From Betaproteobacteria bacterium Ga0077523 (GTDB lineage: Bacteria > Pseudomonadota > Gammaproteobacteria > Burkholderiales > Ga0077523), in NCBI GenBank assembly GCA_001464695.1, contig LNDQ01000096.1, positions 1 to 52,243 on the forward strand: a stretch of DNA of 52,243 nucleotides, read 5' to 3'. Shown piece by piece: positions 23,855 through 34,325 of this stretch. Below the pieces are notes generated by a model. The model was not told the origin of the DNA. It did not search any database and saw only the letters and a program-made list of their open reading frames with translations. Every line of letters begins with the position of its first letter. Position 1 is the first letter of the stretch. The position numbers and the translations under genes were made by a program.

Positions 23855-25984
23855 ATGCCCAGGCAAAAACCGTTAGAGCTGTACCGCAACATCGGCATCA
23901 TCGCCCACATCGACGCGGGCAAGACCACCACGACCGAGCGCGTGCTGTACTACACCGGTAAGAAGCACCAGATCATCGAGGTGCACGACACCAAGGACGG
24001 CAAGGCGAGTACCACCACGGACTACCTGGAGCAGGAGCGCAAGCGCGGCATCACGATCCAGAGCGCGGCGGTGTCGACGGAGTGGAAGGGCTACCAGATC
24101 AACGTGATCGACACCCCGGGCCACGTGGACTTCACCATCGAGGTGAACCGCAGCCTGCGCGTGCTCGACGGCGCGGTCGTGGTCTTCGACGGCGTGGCCG
24201 GCGTGGAGCCCCAGACCGAGACCAACTGGCGCCTCGCGAACCAGTACAACGTGCCGCGCATGTGCTACGTGAACAAGATGGACCGCATGGGGGCGAACTT
24301 CGCGCACTGCCTGAAGGGCATCCGCGAGCGCCTCGGTGCCAACGTCCTGCTGTGTCACGTGCCGATCGGCAGCCACGACGAGTTCGTGGGCATGGCTGAT
24401 CTGGTAGCCGGTGTGGCCTACGTCTGGAAGTCCGAAGACAAGGACGCCGAATGGGAGACCGTCCCGTTCGACCAGTTGAAGACCCGCTTCAAGTTCGCCG
24501 CGAGCTCGGACAACGACTGGATCGACCGGATCCCGGCGCTGCGCCACGACCTGATCGAGCATGCACTCGCGCTGGACGAGAACGCCTTCATGCACTTCAT
24601 CGAGACTGAGGAATTCGATCCGAAGGTCCTGAAGGCGTGCATCCGCAAGGGCACCGTGGGCGGTACCCATGTGCCTGTCTTCTGCGGCTCGTCGTTCAAG
24701 AACAAGGGCGTCCAGCAGCTGCTCGACGCCGTGATCGACTACCTGCCGTACCCGGGCGAAAACGGCGGCATTTCCATGGTGGATCCGGACGGCAAGGTGA
24801 TCGGCAAGCAGGAAGTGCGTGACGATGCACCGGCGCGCGGCCTGGCGTTCAAGGTCATCAACGACCAATTCGGCACGCTTACCTTCGTGCGCGTCTACTC
24901 GGGGGTCATCAAGAAGGGCGACACCCTGATGAACGTGACCCGCAGCCGCAAGGAACGTATCGGTCGCATCGTGGAAGTGCAGGCCAACGTCACCAAGGAC
25001 ATCGACGAAGCGCGCGCCGGCGACATTGTCGCCTTCGTGTCGATGAAGGAGACCGAGACCGGGGATTCGCTGTCCGATCTGGACCACCCGGCGCTGCTGG
25101 AGCGCATGCGCTTCCCCGACCCCGTCATCAGCGTGGCGGTGGAGCCGAAGACCCGCGGCGACATCGACAAGCTCTCCACTGCGCTCTACAAGATGGCCAA
25201 GGCCGATCCCTCTTTGCGTCTGGAGGTAGACCAGGAGACCGGTCAGACCGTGCTGCGCGGAATGGGCGAGCTGCACCTCGAAGTGACCATCGATCGCATG
25301 CGCACCGAACTGGGCGTCGAAGCGAACATGGGCAAGCCCAAGGTGAGCTTCCGCGAGGCCTTCGGTACTGCGGTCGAACGCACCTACCAGCACAAGAAGC
25401 AGTCCGGTGGTTCCGGCCAGTTCGCCGAAGTGAAGATGGTGTTCGAGCCGCTCGAGCCGGGCCAGGGTGTCGAGTTCGTCGACGAGGTCGTGGGCGGCCG
25501 TGTGCCGCGCGAGTACATCCCGGCGGTCGAGCACGCGATCAAGACCGAATCGAAGCGCGGCCAGGTGGCCGGCTACGAAGTGGTGGATTTCCGCGCGCGC
25601 CTGATCGACGGCAAGTACCATGACGTGGACAGCTCGGCACTCGCGTTCGAGATCGCCGGCCGTTCCTGCTTCCGCGAAGCGCACAAGGCGAGCAAGCCGA
25701 AGCTGCTGGAGCCGATCATGCGCGTGGAGGTCGTCACCGAAGCCGACTATCTCGGCGACATCATCGGCGACTTCAACCGCCGTCGCGGTCAGGTTACCGA
25801 GCAGGGCCAGCGCGGACCGCAGGCCTTCGTGCAGGGTTTCATCCCGCTGGCCGAGATGTTCGGCTACATCAACTTCCTGCGTTCAGCCACGAGCGGTCGC
25901 GGCACGTTCACGATGGAGTTCGCGCACTACTCCGAAGTGCCGGCCGGATTGGTGACGAAGCTGATGGAGAGCGAGGCGGCGTAG
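23855..25984 (+). CDS. fusA: Elongation factor G
   Basis: A 709-residue translational GTPase that drives ribosomal translocation. GTPase motifs are AHIDAGKTTTTE (P-loop), RGITIQSAA (switch I end), DTPGH (switch II) and NKMD; domains II-V follow, with the domain IV KKQSGGSGQFAEV stretch and the C-terminal FNRRRGQV and FIPLAEMFGY motifs. The gene stands alone, away from rpsL, rpsG and tuf. The switch I segment (TTTDYLEQERKRGITIQSAA) differs from the usual MDWMEQEQERGITITSAA form. It may therefore be a second EF-G paralogue rather than the main str-operon copy. No strong ribosome binding site is visible. Confidence 0.92.
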   Translation: MPRQKPLELYRNIGIIAHIDAGKTTTTERVLYYTGKKHQIIEVHDTKDGKASTTTDYLEQERKRGITIQSAAVSTEWKGYQINVIDTPGHVDFTIEVNRSLRVLDGAVVVFDGVAGVEPQTETNWRLANQYNVPRMCYVNKMDRMGANFAHCLKGIRERLGANVLLCHVPIGSHDEFVGMADLVAGVAYVWKSEDKDAEWETVPFDQLKTRFKFAASSDNDWIDRIPALRHDLIEHALALDENAFMHFIETEEFDPKVLKACIRKGTVGGTHVPVFCGSSFKNKGVQQLLDAVIDYLPYPGENGGISMVDPDGKVIGKQEVRDDAPARGLAFKVINDQFGTLTFVRVYSGVIKKGDTLMNVTRSRKERIGRIVEVQANVTKDIDEARAGDIVAFVSMKETETGDSLSDLDHPALLERMRFPDPVISVAVEPKTRGDIDKLSTALYKMAKADPSLRLEVDQETGQTVLRGMGELHLEVTIDRMRTELGVEANMGKPKVSFREAFGTAVERTYQHKKQSGGSGQFAEVKMVFEPLEPGQGVEFVDEVVGGRVPREYIPAVEHAIKTESKRGQVAGYEVVDFRARLIDGKYHDVDSSALAFEIAGRSCFREAHKASKPKLLEPIMRVEVVTEADYLGDIIGDFNRRRGQVTEQGQRGPQAFVQGFIPLAEMFGYINFLRSATSGRGTFTMEFAHYSEVPAGLVTKLMESEAA

Positions 25985-25990
25985 TCGCCG

Positions 25991-26126
25991 AGCCCCCACC
26001 CTAACCCTCCCCCGGCAAAGCCGGGGGAGGGGACGTACACCCCTTCCCCCACCAAAGGTGGGGGAAGGTTGGGATGGGGGCAGCGAAGCGCCCGACTTCG
26101 TCGGGGGAAGGTCGGGATGGGGGCGG
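25991..26126. repeat. Family A triple palindrome, three hairpins
   Basis: Hairpins CCCCCGGC-aaa-GCCGGGGG, CCCCCACC-aaa-GGTGGGGG and CCCGAC-ttc-GTCGGG. The first two are joined by a GTAC spacer. The third follows a complete outer arm directly and brings another GGTCGGGATGGGGGC arm. It lies between the convergent EF-G and chemoreceptor genes. Confidence 0.88.
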
Positions 26127-26130
26127 GGTA

Positions 26131-27777
26131 CTAGCAGCGGAACCGCGCCACCGCCTGCTCGAGTTGCGCGGCCGACGCCGACAGGCGCTCCGCCTGGGCG
26201 TGGGCTTCGACACTGCCGGCGCTGTTCTCCTCGGCCATGCGCGCAATGCGCTCGACGCGTCCTGCCACATCGGTGGCCACGGTGCTCTGTTCGCGCACCG
26301 AGGCGGCGATGTCGCGGGTCACCTCGCCGATATGGCGCGTGCCGCCGACGATCTCGCTCATGGATTCGCCCGCACGGGTCACGGCCGCAACGCCGTCCTG
26401 CACCATGCGGCTGCCGCTCTGCATCGAAGCGACGGCTTTCTGCGTGTCTTCCTGGATCGACCCGATCATGGTGCTGATCTCGGTGGTCGCGTTGCCCGAG
26501 CGTTCCGCGAGCTTGCGCACTTCGTCCGCGACGACCGCGAAGCCGCGCCCTTGTTCGCCGGCGCGGGCGGCCTCGATGGCGGCGTTCAACGCCAGCAGGT
26601 TGGTCTGATCGGCGATGTCCTTGATGACCTTGACGATGCCGGTGATTTCGAGCGAGCGGTTGCCGAGCGATTCGATGCTGACCGCCGAGGCCGAGACGGT
26701 CTGAGCGATGCGGCTCATGCCGCTCACTACTTCCTCCACGGTGCGCTCGCCTGCGCCGGCCAGTTCACCCGCCTGCACGGCCGTGGATTCGGCGTCGCGG
26801 GTGTTGTCGGCGATGTGGGAAATGCTCACCGTCATCTGCTCGACGGCAGCGGCCGTCCCCGCGGCTTCTTCGCTCTGCTGTTCCGAACTCTGTCTGATGC
26901 GGCCGGTGCATTCGAGCGTCGCGCGGGTCGCATCGGTCACCTGCGACAACTGTTCGCGCACGGCACGGATGCTCGACTGGAAGCTTTCCATGAGTTCGTT
27001 GAAGGACGTCATCACGCGCGCAATCTCGTCGCGTCCTGAGACCGGCAAGCGGCGGGACAGATCCCCGTCGCCCTTGATCTGCGCCATGGTGGAGCCGAAG
27101 GCGCTCAACGCGTTCATGGGTCGGGCGATGCTGCGCGAGAGCAGCAGCAACATGCCGCCGAGCACGATGGTGATGCCGAGCAGCCACGCGCCGACGCGCT
27201 TGATCGACTCGAGGAAGATCGTGTCCACGTCGTCCAGATAGATTCCGGTCCCGAGGACCCAGCCCCAGGGTTCGAACAGCTGAACATAGGAAATCTTGCG
27301 GGTGGGTTCGGTTGCGCCGGGCTTGGCCCAGCGATAGGCCACGAATCCGGCGCCGTTGTTCGCCTTCACCACCTTCACCATTTCCCGGTAGGTGTAGACA
27401 CCGTCCGGGTCGTGCACGTCATCGCGCAGCGTGCCGTCCCACTCGGGCTTCATGGGATGCATGATGACCCGCTGATCCAGGTCGTTGATCCAGAAGTAGT
27501 CCTTGCCGCCGTAGCGCATCCCCTTGATGACCGCGGCCGCCTGCTTCTGGGCTTCCTCACGGGTCATCTTTCCGGCCTTGACCTGACCCTCGTAGTACGC
27601 GAGGACCCCCATGCCGGTCTCCACGACGTGCTGGGTCTTGGCCTTCCGGTCGTCCATCAGGACCTTCTGCTCTTCGCGGAGCGAAGCGGCGACGGCCAGG
27701 GCCACACCCAGGCCCCCCAGGAGGACGAGCGCCCAGAGCTTGGCGCGAATGCTGAAACGGTCGAGCAGGCGTTGCAT
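26131..27777 (-). CDS. Methyl-accepting chemotaxis protein with Cache domain
   Basis: A 548-residue transmembrane chemoreceptor. The first membrane segment is at about residues 14-31. A periplasmic single-Cache domain follows ([55 protein letters not shown]). The second membrane segment lies near 195-212. A HAMP domain and a cytoplasmic signalling domain complete it, the latter with the conserved hairpin tip [40 protein letters not shown]. It controls CheA activity. The FYW-rich Cache is of the type that often binds small carboxylates, but its ligand is unknown. There is no CheR-binding pentapeptide at the C terminus. The ATG at 27777 gives the usual short N-terminal cytoplasmic segment. Confidence 0.92.
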   Translation of the reverse strand: MQRLLDRFSIRAKLWALVLLGGLGVALAVAASLREEQKVLMDDRKAKTQHVVETGMGVLAYYEGQVKAGKMTREEAQKQAAAVIKGMRYGGKDYFWINDLDQRVIMHPMKPEWDGTLRDDVHDPDGVYTYREMVKVVKANNGAGFVAYRWAKPGATEPTRKISYVQLFEPWGWVLGTGIYLDDVDTIFLESIKRVGAWLLGITIVLGGMLLLLSRSIARPMNALSAFGSTMAQIKGDGDLSRRLPVSGRDEIARVMTSFNELMESFQSSIRAVREQLSQVTDATRATLECTGRIRQSSEQQSEEAAGTAAAVEQMTVSISHIADNTRDAESTAVQAGELAGAGERTVEEVVSGMSRIAQTVSASAVSIESLGNRSLEITGIVKVIKDIADQTNLLALNAAIEAARAGEQGRGFAVVADEVRKLAERSGNATTEISTMIGSIQEDTQKAVASMQSGSRMVQDGVAAVTRAGESMSEIVGGTRHIGEVTRDIAASVREQSTVATDVAGRVERIARMAEENSAGSVEAHAQAERLSASAAQLEQAVARFRC

Positions 27778-27866
27778 GGCAGGAGACTCCGAAGGCAGGG
27801 GCCGGATCGATGCCGGCCGCGTGGGGACGAAACAAAGCTGGCGCACGGGGCGCCAGGGATGCCCCT

Positions 27867-27893
27867 GTTACGGCCTGCCGGAGGCCGACTTTA
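27867..27893 (-). promoter_or_regulatory. Sigma-28 (FliA) promoter of the chemoreceptor gene
   Basis: On the minus strand, TAAAGTCG, exactly 11 bases, then GCCGTAAC. The consensus is TAAAGTTT-N11-GCCGATAA. It sits about 90 bases upstream of the start, placing the receptor in the flagellar/chemotaxis regulon. Confidence 0.72.
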
Positions 27894-27922
27894 ACCTCGA
27901 TGCGCCCCATCCAACGGCTGGG

Positions 27923-29155
27923 TCAGAGCAGCTGTGCAGCCCCTTTTCCCTGTTGAATCGCGGGGATATACGAGTCCAGTTCGGCCAGGGTCGCGCGGTC
28001 GGTCAGGTCCACGGACCGGCCGCGCTCGGCCGACAGGTAGCTCGCCATCACCAGGCGCTGGACCTCCAGCCCGTAGGCCCAGTCGAGCATGGCGTCGCGC
28101 CCGGCCGAGAAGGCCTCCAGCATGTCCCGGTTCTCGTCGGTATAGCCGTAGAGGTCGGCCTCGTTGGTCTGGACGGCGAGGAGGCCGCGGCTCGCGGTGG
28201 CCTTCTCGAGTGCGGTTTCCTGGTCGGCGATGGCTTCGGCGGCCGCATCGCCGATGAAGACGCTGAGCGGTGAAACCAGCGTATTGACCTCGAAGGCGTA
28301 ACCCGGCCCCATGCCGTCCATGAAGAGGCGCAGGCCCTGCTTCTCGAACATCCACGAATCGGTGAACTGGGCCTTCACGATCTGCCCGGTCTCGGGATTG
28401 CGGTAGGTGATCATCCCGGTCGCGAAATCCTCGGCCGGCGTCTTCGCGTAGTCGACGCCGCGGTCCTTCAGCAATTTCGCGCGCCATTTCGGCTGCCCCC
28501 ACTTGAGCAATCCGAGATCGGCGGTGACCGATTGCGGCTGCAGGAACAGCAGATCCTTGTCGGGTGGTGTCAGCACGTAGCGGCCGACCGCGATGCTGTG
28601 GCAGCCCATGTCGAGCAGCACGCCGCCGCCCTGGCGGGTCGGATCCCAGAACCATGGCTCGTGCGGACCGCCGTGCTCCTCGGCCGAGCGCGTGAGTGTC
28701 AGCGGGCCCATGGTACGTGCCACCGGCTGCAACTGGTCGCGCTGGGTGCGGATCGACCGCATGAAGATCTGGTTCTCGAAGTAGGCCGTCCTGAGACCAG
28801 CTTCGCGAGCGAGTGTAACCATGCGCGAAGCTTCCGCCATGTTGCGACCGAGCGGTTTCTCCACGATCACGCCCTTCAGACGCGCACCGGCCCGAACGGC
28901 CGCATGCACCTCTTCCATGACCGCCACGCGCGCGAAGTTGGGTGCGTAGATGGCGATTGCATCGACATTGCGCGCCAGTTCGGCAATGGAGTCGTAGACC
29001 TTCGCTTCGCCGAGCTTCTGCTCGCGGCACCAATCCGACAGCGCGGCAGCACCGCTGCGCCGCAGGATGCCGGCGATCTCGAGCCCACGGACCTGCTGGA
29101 TGGCGACTGCCTGGAAGCGCGCGACGAAGCCTGCACCGATGAAGCCGAGTTTCAT
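27923..29155 (-). CDS. Gfo/Idh/MocA-family oxidoreductase
   Basis: A 410-residue NAD(P)-dependent sugar-type dehydrogenase. The N-terminal Rossmann domain opens with KLGFIGAGFVARFQAVAI, the conserved EKP motif is in VIVEKPLGRNMAEA, and the C-terminal alpha/beta domain contains DMGCHSIAVGRYVL. The family acts on sugars, inositols and related polyols. The ATG at 29155 is preceded by GGGAGGAAACC, a clear ribosome binding site. It is divergent from the unknown gene at 29258. The substrate cannot be assigned. Confidence 0.9.
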   Translation of the reverse strand: MKLGFIGAGFVARFQAVAIQQVRGLEIAGILRRSGAAALSDWCREQKLGEAKVYDSIAELARNVDAIAIYAPNFARVAVMEEVHAAVRAGARLKGVIVEKPLGRNMAEASRMVTLAREAGLRTAYFENQIFMRSIRTQRDQLQPVARTMGPLTLTRSAEEHGGPHEPWFWDPTRQGGGVLLDMGCHSIAVGRYVLTPPDKDLLFLQPQSVTADLGLLKWGQPKWRAKLLKDRGVDYAKTPAEDFATGMITYRNPETGQIVKAQFTDSWMFEKQGLRLFMDGMGPGYAFEVNTLVSPLSVFIGDAAAEAIADQETALEKATASRGLLAVQTNEADLYGYTDENRDMLEAFSAGRDAMLDWAYGLEVQRLVMASYLSAERGRSVDLTDRATLAELDSYIPAIQQGKGAAQLL

Positions 29156-29257
29156 GGTTTCCTCCCGATCGTTGTGGGCGCATTCTCCCTCGCACCTGCA
29201 CGCCAATGGAAGCGGTCGGGTGTATGGTGGGCGCCCGCAGACGCAGGAGACGGCGCC

Positions 29258-30100
29258 ATGACCACCAGGACATCGAGCAGGCGCCACGGCGCGCCGGCGC
29301 GGCGAACCGCAGTGCTCCCGGCGCTCTCGACCGCAAGCGGGCAGGGCCCGGTACCGATCGTCGAGGACACGCTGCGCGCGCTGCAGGTGGTCTGGTTCGC
29401 GGCAGCACTCGAATACGCACCGCTGTTCACGGTGGTGGACTGCCTGGTGGAGCTCAATCATGCCGGCAAGCTGCCGGTGCGCAAGGGCAGTGCGAGCGCG
29501 CTGCTGTACGAGTACTGGCAGGAGCGTGACGAGCGCTTGTCCGCCGTCGAGCGGAGCCGACTGTATGCGCGAGCCTTGGGAATCAGCGGGGCCTCAGCCG
29601 CGGGCGTGGTTCCGAACCGCGCATTGCCGGAACGGTGGCTTGCGTTGGTCTCCGAGGTGCACGCGCTGGCACCCGTGGCGTCGCGGGTACCGTTGATCGA
29701 GCGCCCCGAAGTGCGTGCCGCCGCACGGGCGCTTGCCGCCAACCTGGCGCAGTTCGGCGCCGGTACCGCTCGGGCCGCCGCGGCGTTGCACGAGCACATC
29801 CAGCAGGCGCTGGCACTGCTTGCAGACCCGGACGTGCGCAGCGGCTACGGCGCGCGCGATGTCTGGCAGCTTGTGGATCGCATTGCCGCGCAGCACCTCG
29901 GCGGGGCACGCAATGCCGCGCGTTACCGAACTCTGGCGAACTCGGGCAGCACCATCATCGGTTGGTTGGCGCGGCACACGGGCGCGTTGAGCGGTGCATC
30001 CGCCGCTCCCGGGGTGCCACGGCCGTATCCCACGGACGCCGAACTCATCGCGGCGGTCGAGGCCTGGCTCGGTGCCAGCGCTGCCGACGATGACGATTGA
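29258..30100 (+). CDS. Uncharacterised protein
   Basis: A 280-residue protein with AGGAG upstream of the ATG and codon use like its neighbours. It appears soluble and largely helical, very rich in Ala, Leu and Arg, with an acidic end (AADDDD). A conserved-looking core is ALEYAPLFTVVDCLVELNHAGKLPVRKGSASALLYEYWQERDERLSAVERSRLYARALGI. There is no signal peptide, membrane segment or known motif. I do not recognise the family. The reading frame stays open far upstream on this strand, but only the part from 29258 has a good start; the upstream part is antisense to the oxidoreductase gene. Confidence 0.72.
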   Translation: MTTRTSSRRHGAPARRTAVLPALSTASGQGPVPIVEDTLRALQVVWFAAALEYAPLFTVVDCLVELNHAGKLPVRKGSASALLYEYWQERDERLSAVERSRLYARALGISGASAAGVVPNRALPERWLALVSEVHALAPVASRVPLIERPEVRAAARALAANLAQFGAGTARAAAALHEHIQQALALLADPDVRSGYGARDVWQLVDRIAAQHLGGARNAARYRTLANSGSTIIGWLARHTGALSGASAAPGVPRPYPTDAELIAAVEAWLGASAADDDD

Positions 30101-30240
30101 GTGGCCGTTCAGTCCTCGCCGGGCCTGCCATCGCCCGGAGGGCAACGGCCAACGGCCAAGCACAGACGGTCCGCGGGGCCACCCACGGTGCTTGGTCGCT
30201 CGGCTGCGCCGGCCGCGGCGCTGTCGCGGTCGGTTACTTC

Positions 30241-31077
30241 TTAACCAGTGCGCCGGGCGATGAACCGGCCGCCGCCCAGTCCGCCGCTGGCGAAGCGCTC
30301 GACGAAGAACGCGTAGGTCTCGTCCCATTGGTGCGATCGCGCTGTCCCGAACTTGCGGGCAGTGTCGCTGCCGAGGCTGCGGTACATCCGGAGTCGATCG
30401 ATCAGGATGCGCGCCCAGAGCTCGCTCAGATCGTCGCGGCGCGCGAGCGTGCAGCCATTGGCCGCGAGCAGGCGCGCGTAGCCGTCCAGCGTCTCGAGAT
30501 CGGGGAATGTCATCTCGCTCGTGAGACGTGCCATCTCGGTTTCGGTGAGCGGTGCGCGGCGCAGGATGTCGGTGAAGGCGATGACACCGCCCGGCTTCAG
30601 CACGCGTGCGCACTCGGCAATCAAACGCGGCTTGTGCGGCACGTGGCACCACGCTTCCTGCCCCATGACGATGTCGAAGCTTGCGTCCGCGAACGGCATC
30701 TCGAGCGCATTGCCGAGGCGGAATTCCACCAGGTGATCGAGGTGGGCCAGTGCGGTCAGGCGCTGCGCACTCGCGTGGCGGCTTTCAGTGAGGTCCAGCC
30801 CGACCACGCGGCAGCCGATCCGGTGCGCGAGGTAGCGGGCCGGACCCCCCATGCCGCTGCACACGTCGAGCACGATGTGGTCGGGACGGATACCCGCCGC
30901 TTCGATCAGGAGATCGTTGGCTTCGATGCCGCCGAAATGATCCTGGTCGTGATCCTTGAGGACCTCTTCGGTGAGCGCGTCCGTGGCGATGCCGCGGGCC
31001 GCCAGCGCCCGCAGGATCTGGTCTTCGTTGATCGGGTGCGTGTCGTAGAACGCGACGACCGGACCCGCGGCCGTCAC
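30241..31077 (-). CDS. Class I SAM-dependent methyltransferase
   Basis: A 278-residue methyltransferase. The SAM-binding motif I is VLDVCSGMGGPARYLA, motif II/III region is VVGLDLTESRHASAQRL, and the post-motif stretch is FDIVMGQEAWCHVPHKPRLIAECARVLKPGGVIAFTDILRRAPL. The VLDVCSGMGGPARYLA form and the aromatic-rich acceptor region recall UbiE/sterol/dimethylglycine-type methyltransferases; the acceptor is unknown. The GTG start at 31077 overlaps the stop of the upstream HDOD gene (GTGA), so the two are probably co-translated. Confidence 0.87.
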   Translation of the reverse strand: MTAAGPVVAFYDTHPINEDQILRALAARGIATDALTEEVLKDHDQDHFGGIEANDLLIEAAGIRPDHIVLDVCSGMGGPARYLAHRIGCRVVGLDLTESRHASAQRLTALAHLDHLVEFRLGNALEMPFADASFDIVMGQEAWCHVPHKPRLIAECARVLKPGGVIAFTDILRRAPLTETEMARLTSEMTFPDLETLDGYARLLAANGCTLARRDDLSELWARILIDRLRMYRSLGSDTARKFGTARSHQWDETYAFFVERFASGGLGGGRFIARRTG

Positions 31078-32042
31078 TTCGCGAGGCCCGTGGCGAGCAT
31101 CTCCAGGCGGTGGCTCGCCTTGCCGACCCGCAGGATGATGGCATCGAGCTGATCGGCGAGGCCGAGCGCATCGAGCGCGGCGGTGACCGCTTCGGTCGCG
31201 CCGCCGAAACAACCGAGCGGATACTCCGCGGGTGCCTTGAGCCCGATGCCTTCATGCTCGAAGACGGCCTGGTGCAGGTGATCCGAGACGAACACCACCA
31301 GCGCCGAGGCGAGTGCACGCGGATTCAACCCGGCATGATGGGTGCCCGCGATCTGCACCAGTTCGCGCGGCGCGTTCCAGCGGCGCAGCAACCCCGCACC
31401 GAGACCGGTATGGGCGATCACGAACGCCTGGTGGAGCGGCGTGCCTTGCGCATAGCCGACCTCGACGAACCGTGACATGAGTTTCGGTTGGGACCAGCAC
31501 AGGGCAAGCGTGCCCACATCGTGCAGCATGCCGCCGGCGTAGGCCACGTGGCGGTCCACGTCACCGGAGAGCATCAGCGCGATCTCGCGCGCGCAGAAAC
31601 CGGTCATCAGGTATTCGAGCCACAGTGCGTGCATCAGGGCCGGATCGACGACGGCAGCGCTGGTGCGCATCCACAGCTCGAGGAGCTGGGCTTCGCAGAC
31701 GTCCATGGTGAGGTCGATCCCGAGGCGCAGCACGGCGGCCTGGATCTCCACCAGGGGTTTGCCGGAGCTGCCGAATCGGGCGGAATTGGCTACGCCGAGC
31801 ACCCGCGCGGCGAGCACCGGGTCGCTGCCGATGATCTCCTCCAGTTCGCGGGAGATGGACGGCGAGTGCGTGTCGAGCGACAGCAGCCGGAACGCCAGCG
31901 GCGAGGGCGGTGGCATGTGCTCCTCGGCCTCCGAGAGGCTGGTCCACTCCTCGAAGAACGTGCGCAGATCCGCTTCTTCCTGAGCCGTGAGCGGCTCCAC
32001 TGCGGCAATCGCCGCGGCGCCGCCAGGTTCGGTCGTCGTCAT
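31074..32042 (-). CDS. HDOD domain protein
   Basis: A 322-residue signalling protein with an HDOD domain over about residues 45-260: PPPSPLAFRLLSLDTHSPSISRELEEIIGSDPVLAARVLGVANSARFG and the LHDVGTLAL and GTHHAGLN stretches. HDOD proteins lack intact HD-type catalysis as a rule and act as regulators in motility, biofilm or stress pathways. Here parts of the His/Asp motifs remain (MLHDVG, HTGLG, THHAG). AGGAG precedes the ATG. It starts 36 bases after the purB stop and overlaps the methyltransferase gene, so purB, HDOD and methyltransferase may form one operon. Confidence 0.88.
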   Translation of the reverse strand: MTTTEPGGAAAIAAVEPLTAQEEADLRTFFEEWTSLSEAEEHMPPPSPLAFRLLSLDTHSPSISRELEEIIGSDPVLAARVLGVANSARFGSSGKPLVEIQAAVLRLGIDLTMDVCEAQLLELWMRTSAAVVDPALMHALWLEYLMTGFCAREIALMLSGDVDRHVAYAGGMLHDVGTLALCWSQPKLMSRFVEVGYAQGTPLHQAFVIAHTGLGAGLLRRWNAPRELVQIAGTHHAGLNPRALASALVVFVSDHLHQAVFEHEGIGLKAPAEYPLGCFGGATEAVTAALDALGLADQLDAIILRVGKASHRLEMLATGLAK

Positions 32043-32078
32043 CGGGACTCCTTCCGTGATGCGTGAGGCCGTCTCTTG

Positions 32079-33476
<1,398 letters not shown>

Positions 33477-33501
33477 TTATCGGAAAGCTCAGGCCACTCT
33501 T

Positions 33502-33507
33502 TACAAT
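33502..33507 (+). promoter_or_regulatory. -10 box at leaderless distance from the UDG-like gene
   Basis: TACAAT ends only six bases before the ATG at 33514, and no Shine-Dalgarno sequence precedes that ATG. Transcription would begin at about the start codon. No good -35 hexamer is visible. Confidence 0.4.
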
Positions 33508-33513
33508 CTTCCG

Positions 33514-34092
33514 ATGAATCTCGAAGGCCTGGTGCGGGAGGCGCGGGCGTGCACGGTGTGCGCGGCGCACTTGCCGCACCCACCGCGCCCGGTTTTGCGG
33601 GTGGGTACCACGGCGCGGCTGCTGATCGTCGGCCAGGCCCCGGGGCGCCGGGTGCACGACAGCGGCATTCCGTGGAACGACCCGTCCGGGCAGCGGCTGC
33701 GCGACTGGTTGGACCTCGAGCCCGAGGTGTTCTACGACGAACGGCGGGTTGCGATCCTGCCCATCGGCCTGTGCTATCCGGGGACGGTGGATGGTGCCGA
33801 TCTGCCGCCGCGCAAGGAATGCGCACCCTTGTGGCATCCGCGCATCGTGCCGGCCCTCGGGCAGGTGCGCTTGACGCTACTGGTAGGCAGCTATGCGCAG
33901 GCGTTCCATCTCGCAGGCCTGCGCAAGCCGGCAATGACCGACACGGTACGGGCGTTTCGCGAATACCTGCCGCGCTTCCTCCCGCTGCCGCACCCGAGCT
34001 GGCGCAACAGCGGTTGGTTGAAGCGCAACCCCTGGTTCGAAACGGACCTGCTGCCGGAACTGCGGCGTCTGATCCGGGCGACCTTGGAATGA
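33514..34092 (+). CDS. Uracil-DNA glycosylase superfamily protein, Fe-S type
   Basis: A 192-residue member of the uracil-DNA glycosylase superfamily. Motif A is VGQAPGRRVHDSGIPWNDPSG and motif B is LPHPSWRN. Four cysteines, C13, C16, C87 and C103, have nearly the same spacing as the 4Fe-4S ligands of family 4 enzymes, so an iron-sulfur cluster is likely. Such enzymes remove uracil or other deaminated bases. The loop-A residue that activates water differs between families, so activity is not certain. It is divergent from purB. Confidence 0.85.
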   Translation: MNLEGLVREARACTVCAAHLPHPPRPVLRVGTTARLLIVGQAPGRRVHDSGIPWNDPSGQRLRDWLDLEPEVFYDERRVAILPIGLCYPGTVDGADLPPRKECAPLWHPRIVPALGQVRLTLLVGSYAQAFHLAGLRKPAMTDTVRAFREYLPRFLPLPHPSWRNSGWLKRNPWFETDLLPELRRLIRATLE

Positions 34093-34136
34093 AACGGCCC
34101 CCACGATTCTGCTGGTCGCTGCCCAAGGAACAGAAT

Positions 34137-34226
34137 CGCTCAACGCGGAGGACGCGGAGGACGCGGGGGAGTACTGAAGCCTTCGTCTCTGGGTTTGATT
34201 CTCCTCCGCGTCCTCCGCGTTGAGCG
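34137..34226. repeat. Family B inverted repeat, perfect 25-bp arms, 40-base loop
   Basis: Bases 34137-34161 (CGCTCAACG, then CGGAGGACG-type units) pair perfectly with 34202-34226. The loop is 40 bases. The right arm continues into GCGCCTTGGGG, which is shared with the copy at 35.0 kb. It lies between the UDG-like and GST genes. Confidence 0.9.
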
Positions 34227-34280
34227 CCTTGGGGTGCCTGTGCCCCATCAGGACATGACCAGCGCAGCGCGGTGTTGCGC

Positions 34281-34289
34281 TGCTATACT
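34281..34289 (+). promoter_or_regulatory. Extended -10 promoter of the GST gene
   Basis: TGCTATACT contains an extended -10 TG followed by TATACT, 36 bases upstream of the ATG. No -35 match is seen, as is common for extended -10 promoters. Confidence 0.5.
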
Positions 34290-34325
34290 CGCGGCCCTTC
34301 TGCGATTCATCGAGCTCACCCCCGA

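Noticed and set aside
28532..29257. N-terminal extension of the unknown gene at 29258
   Set aside because: It is antisense to the Gfo/Idh/MocA gene and has no start signals; the ATG at 29258 has a good ribosome binding site.
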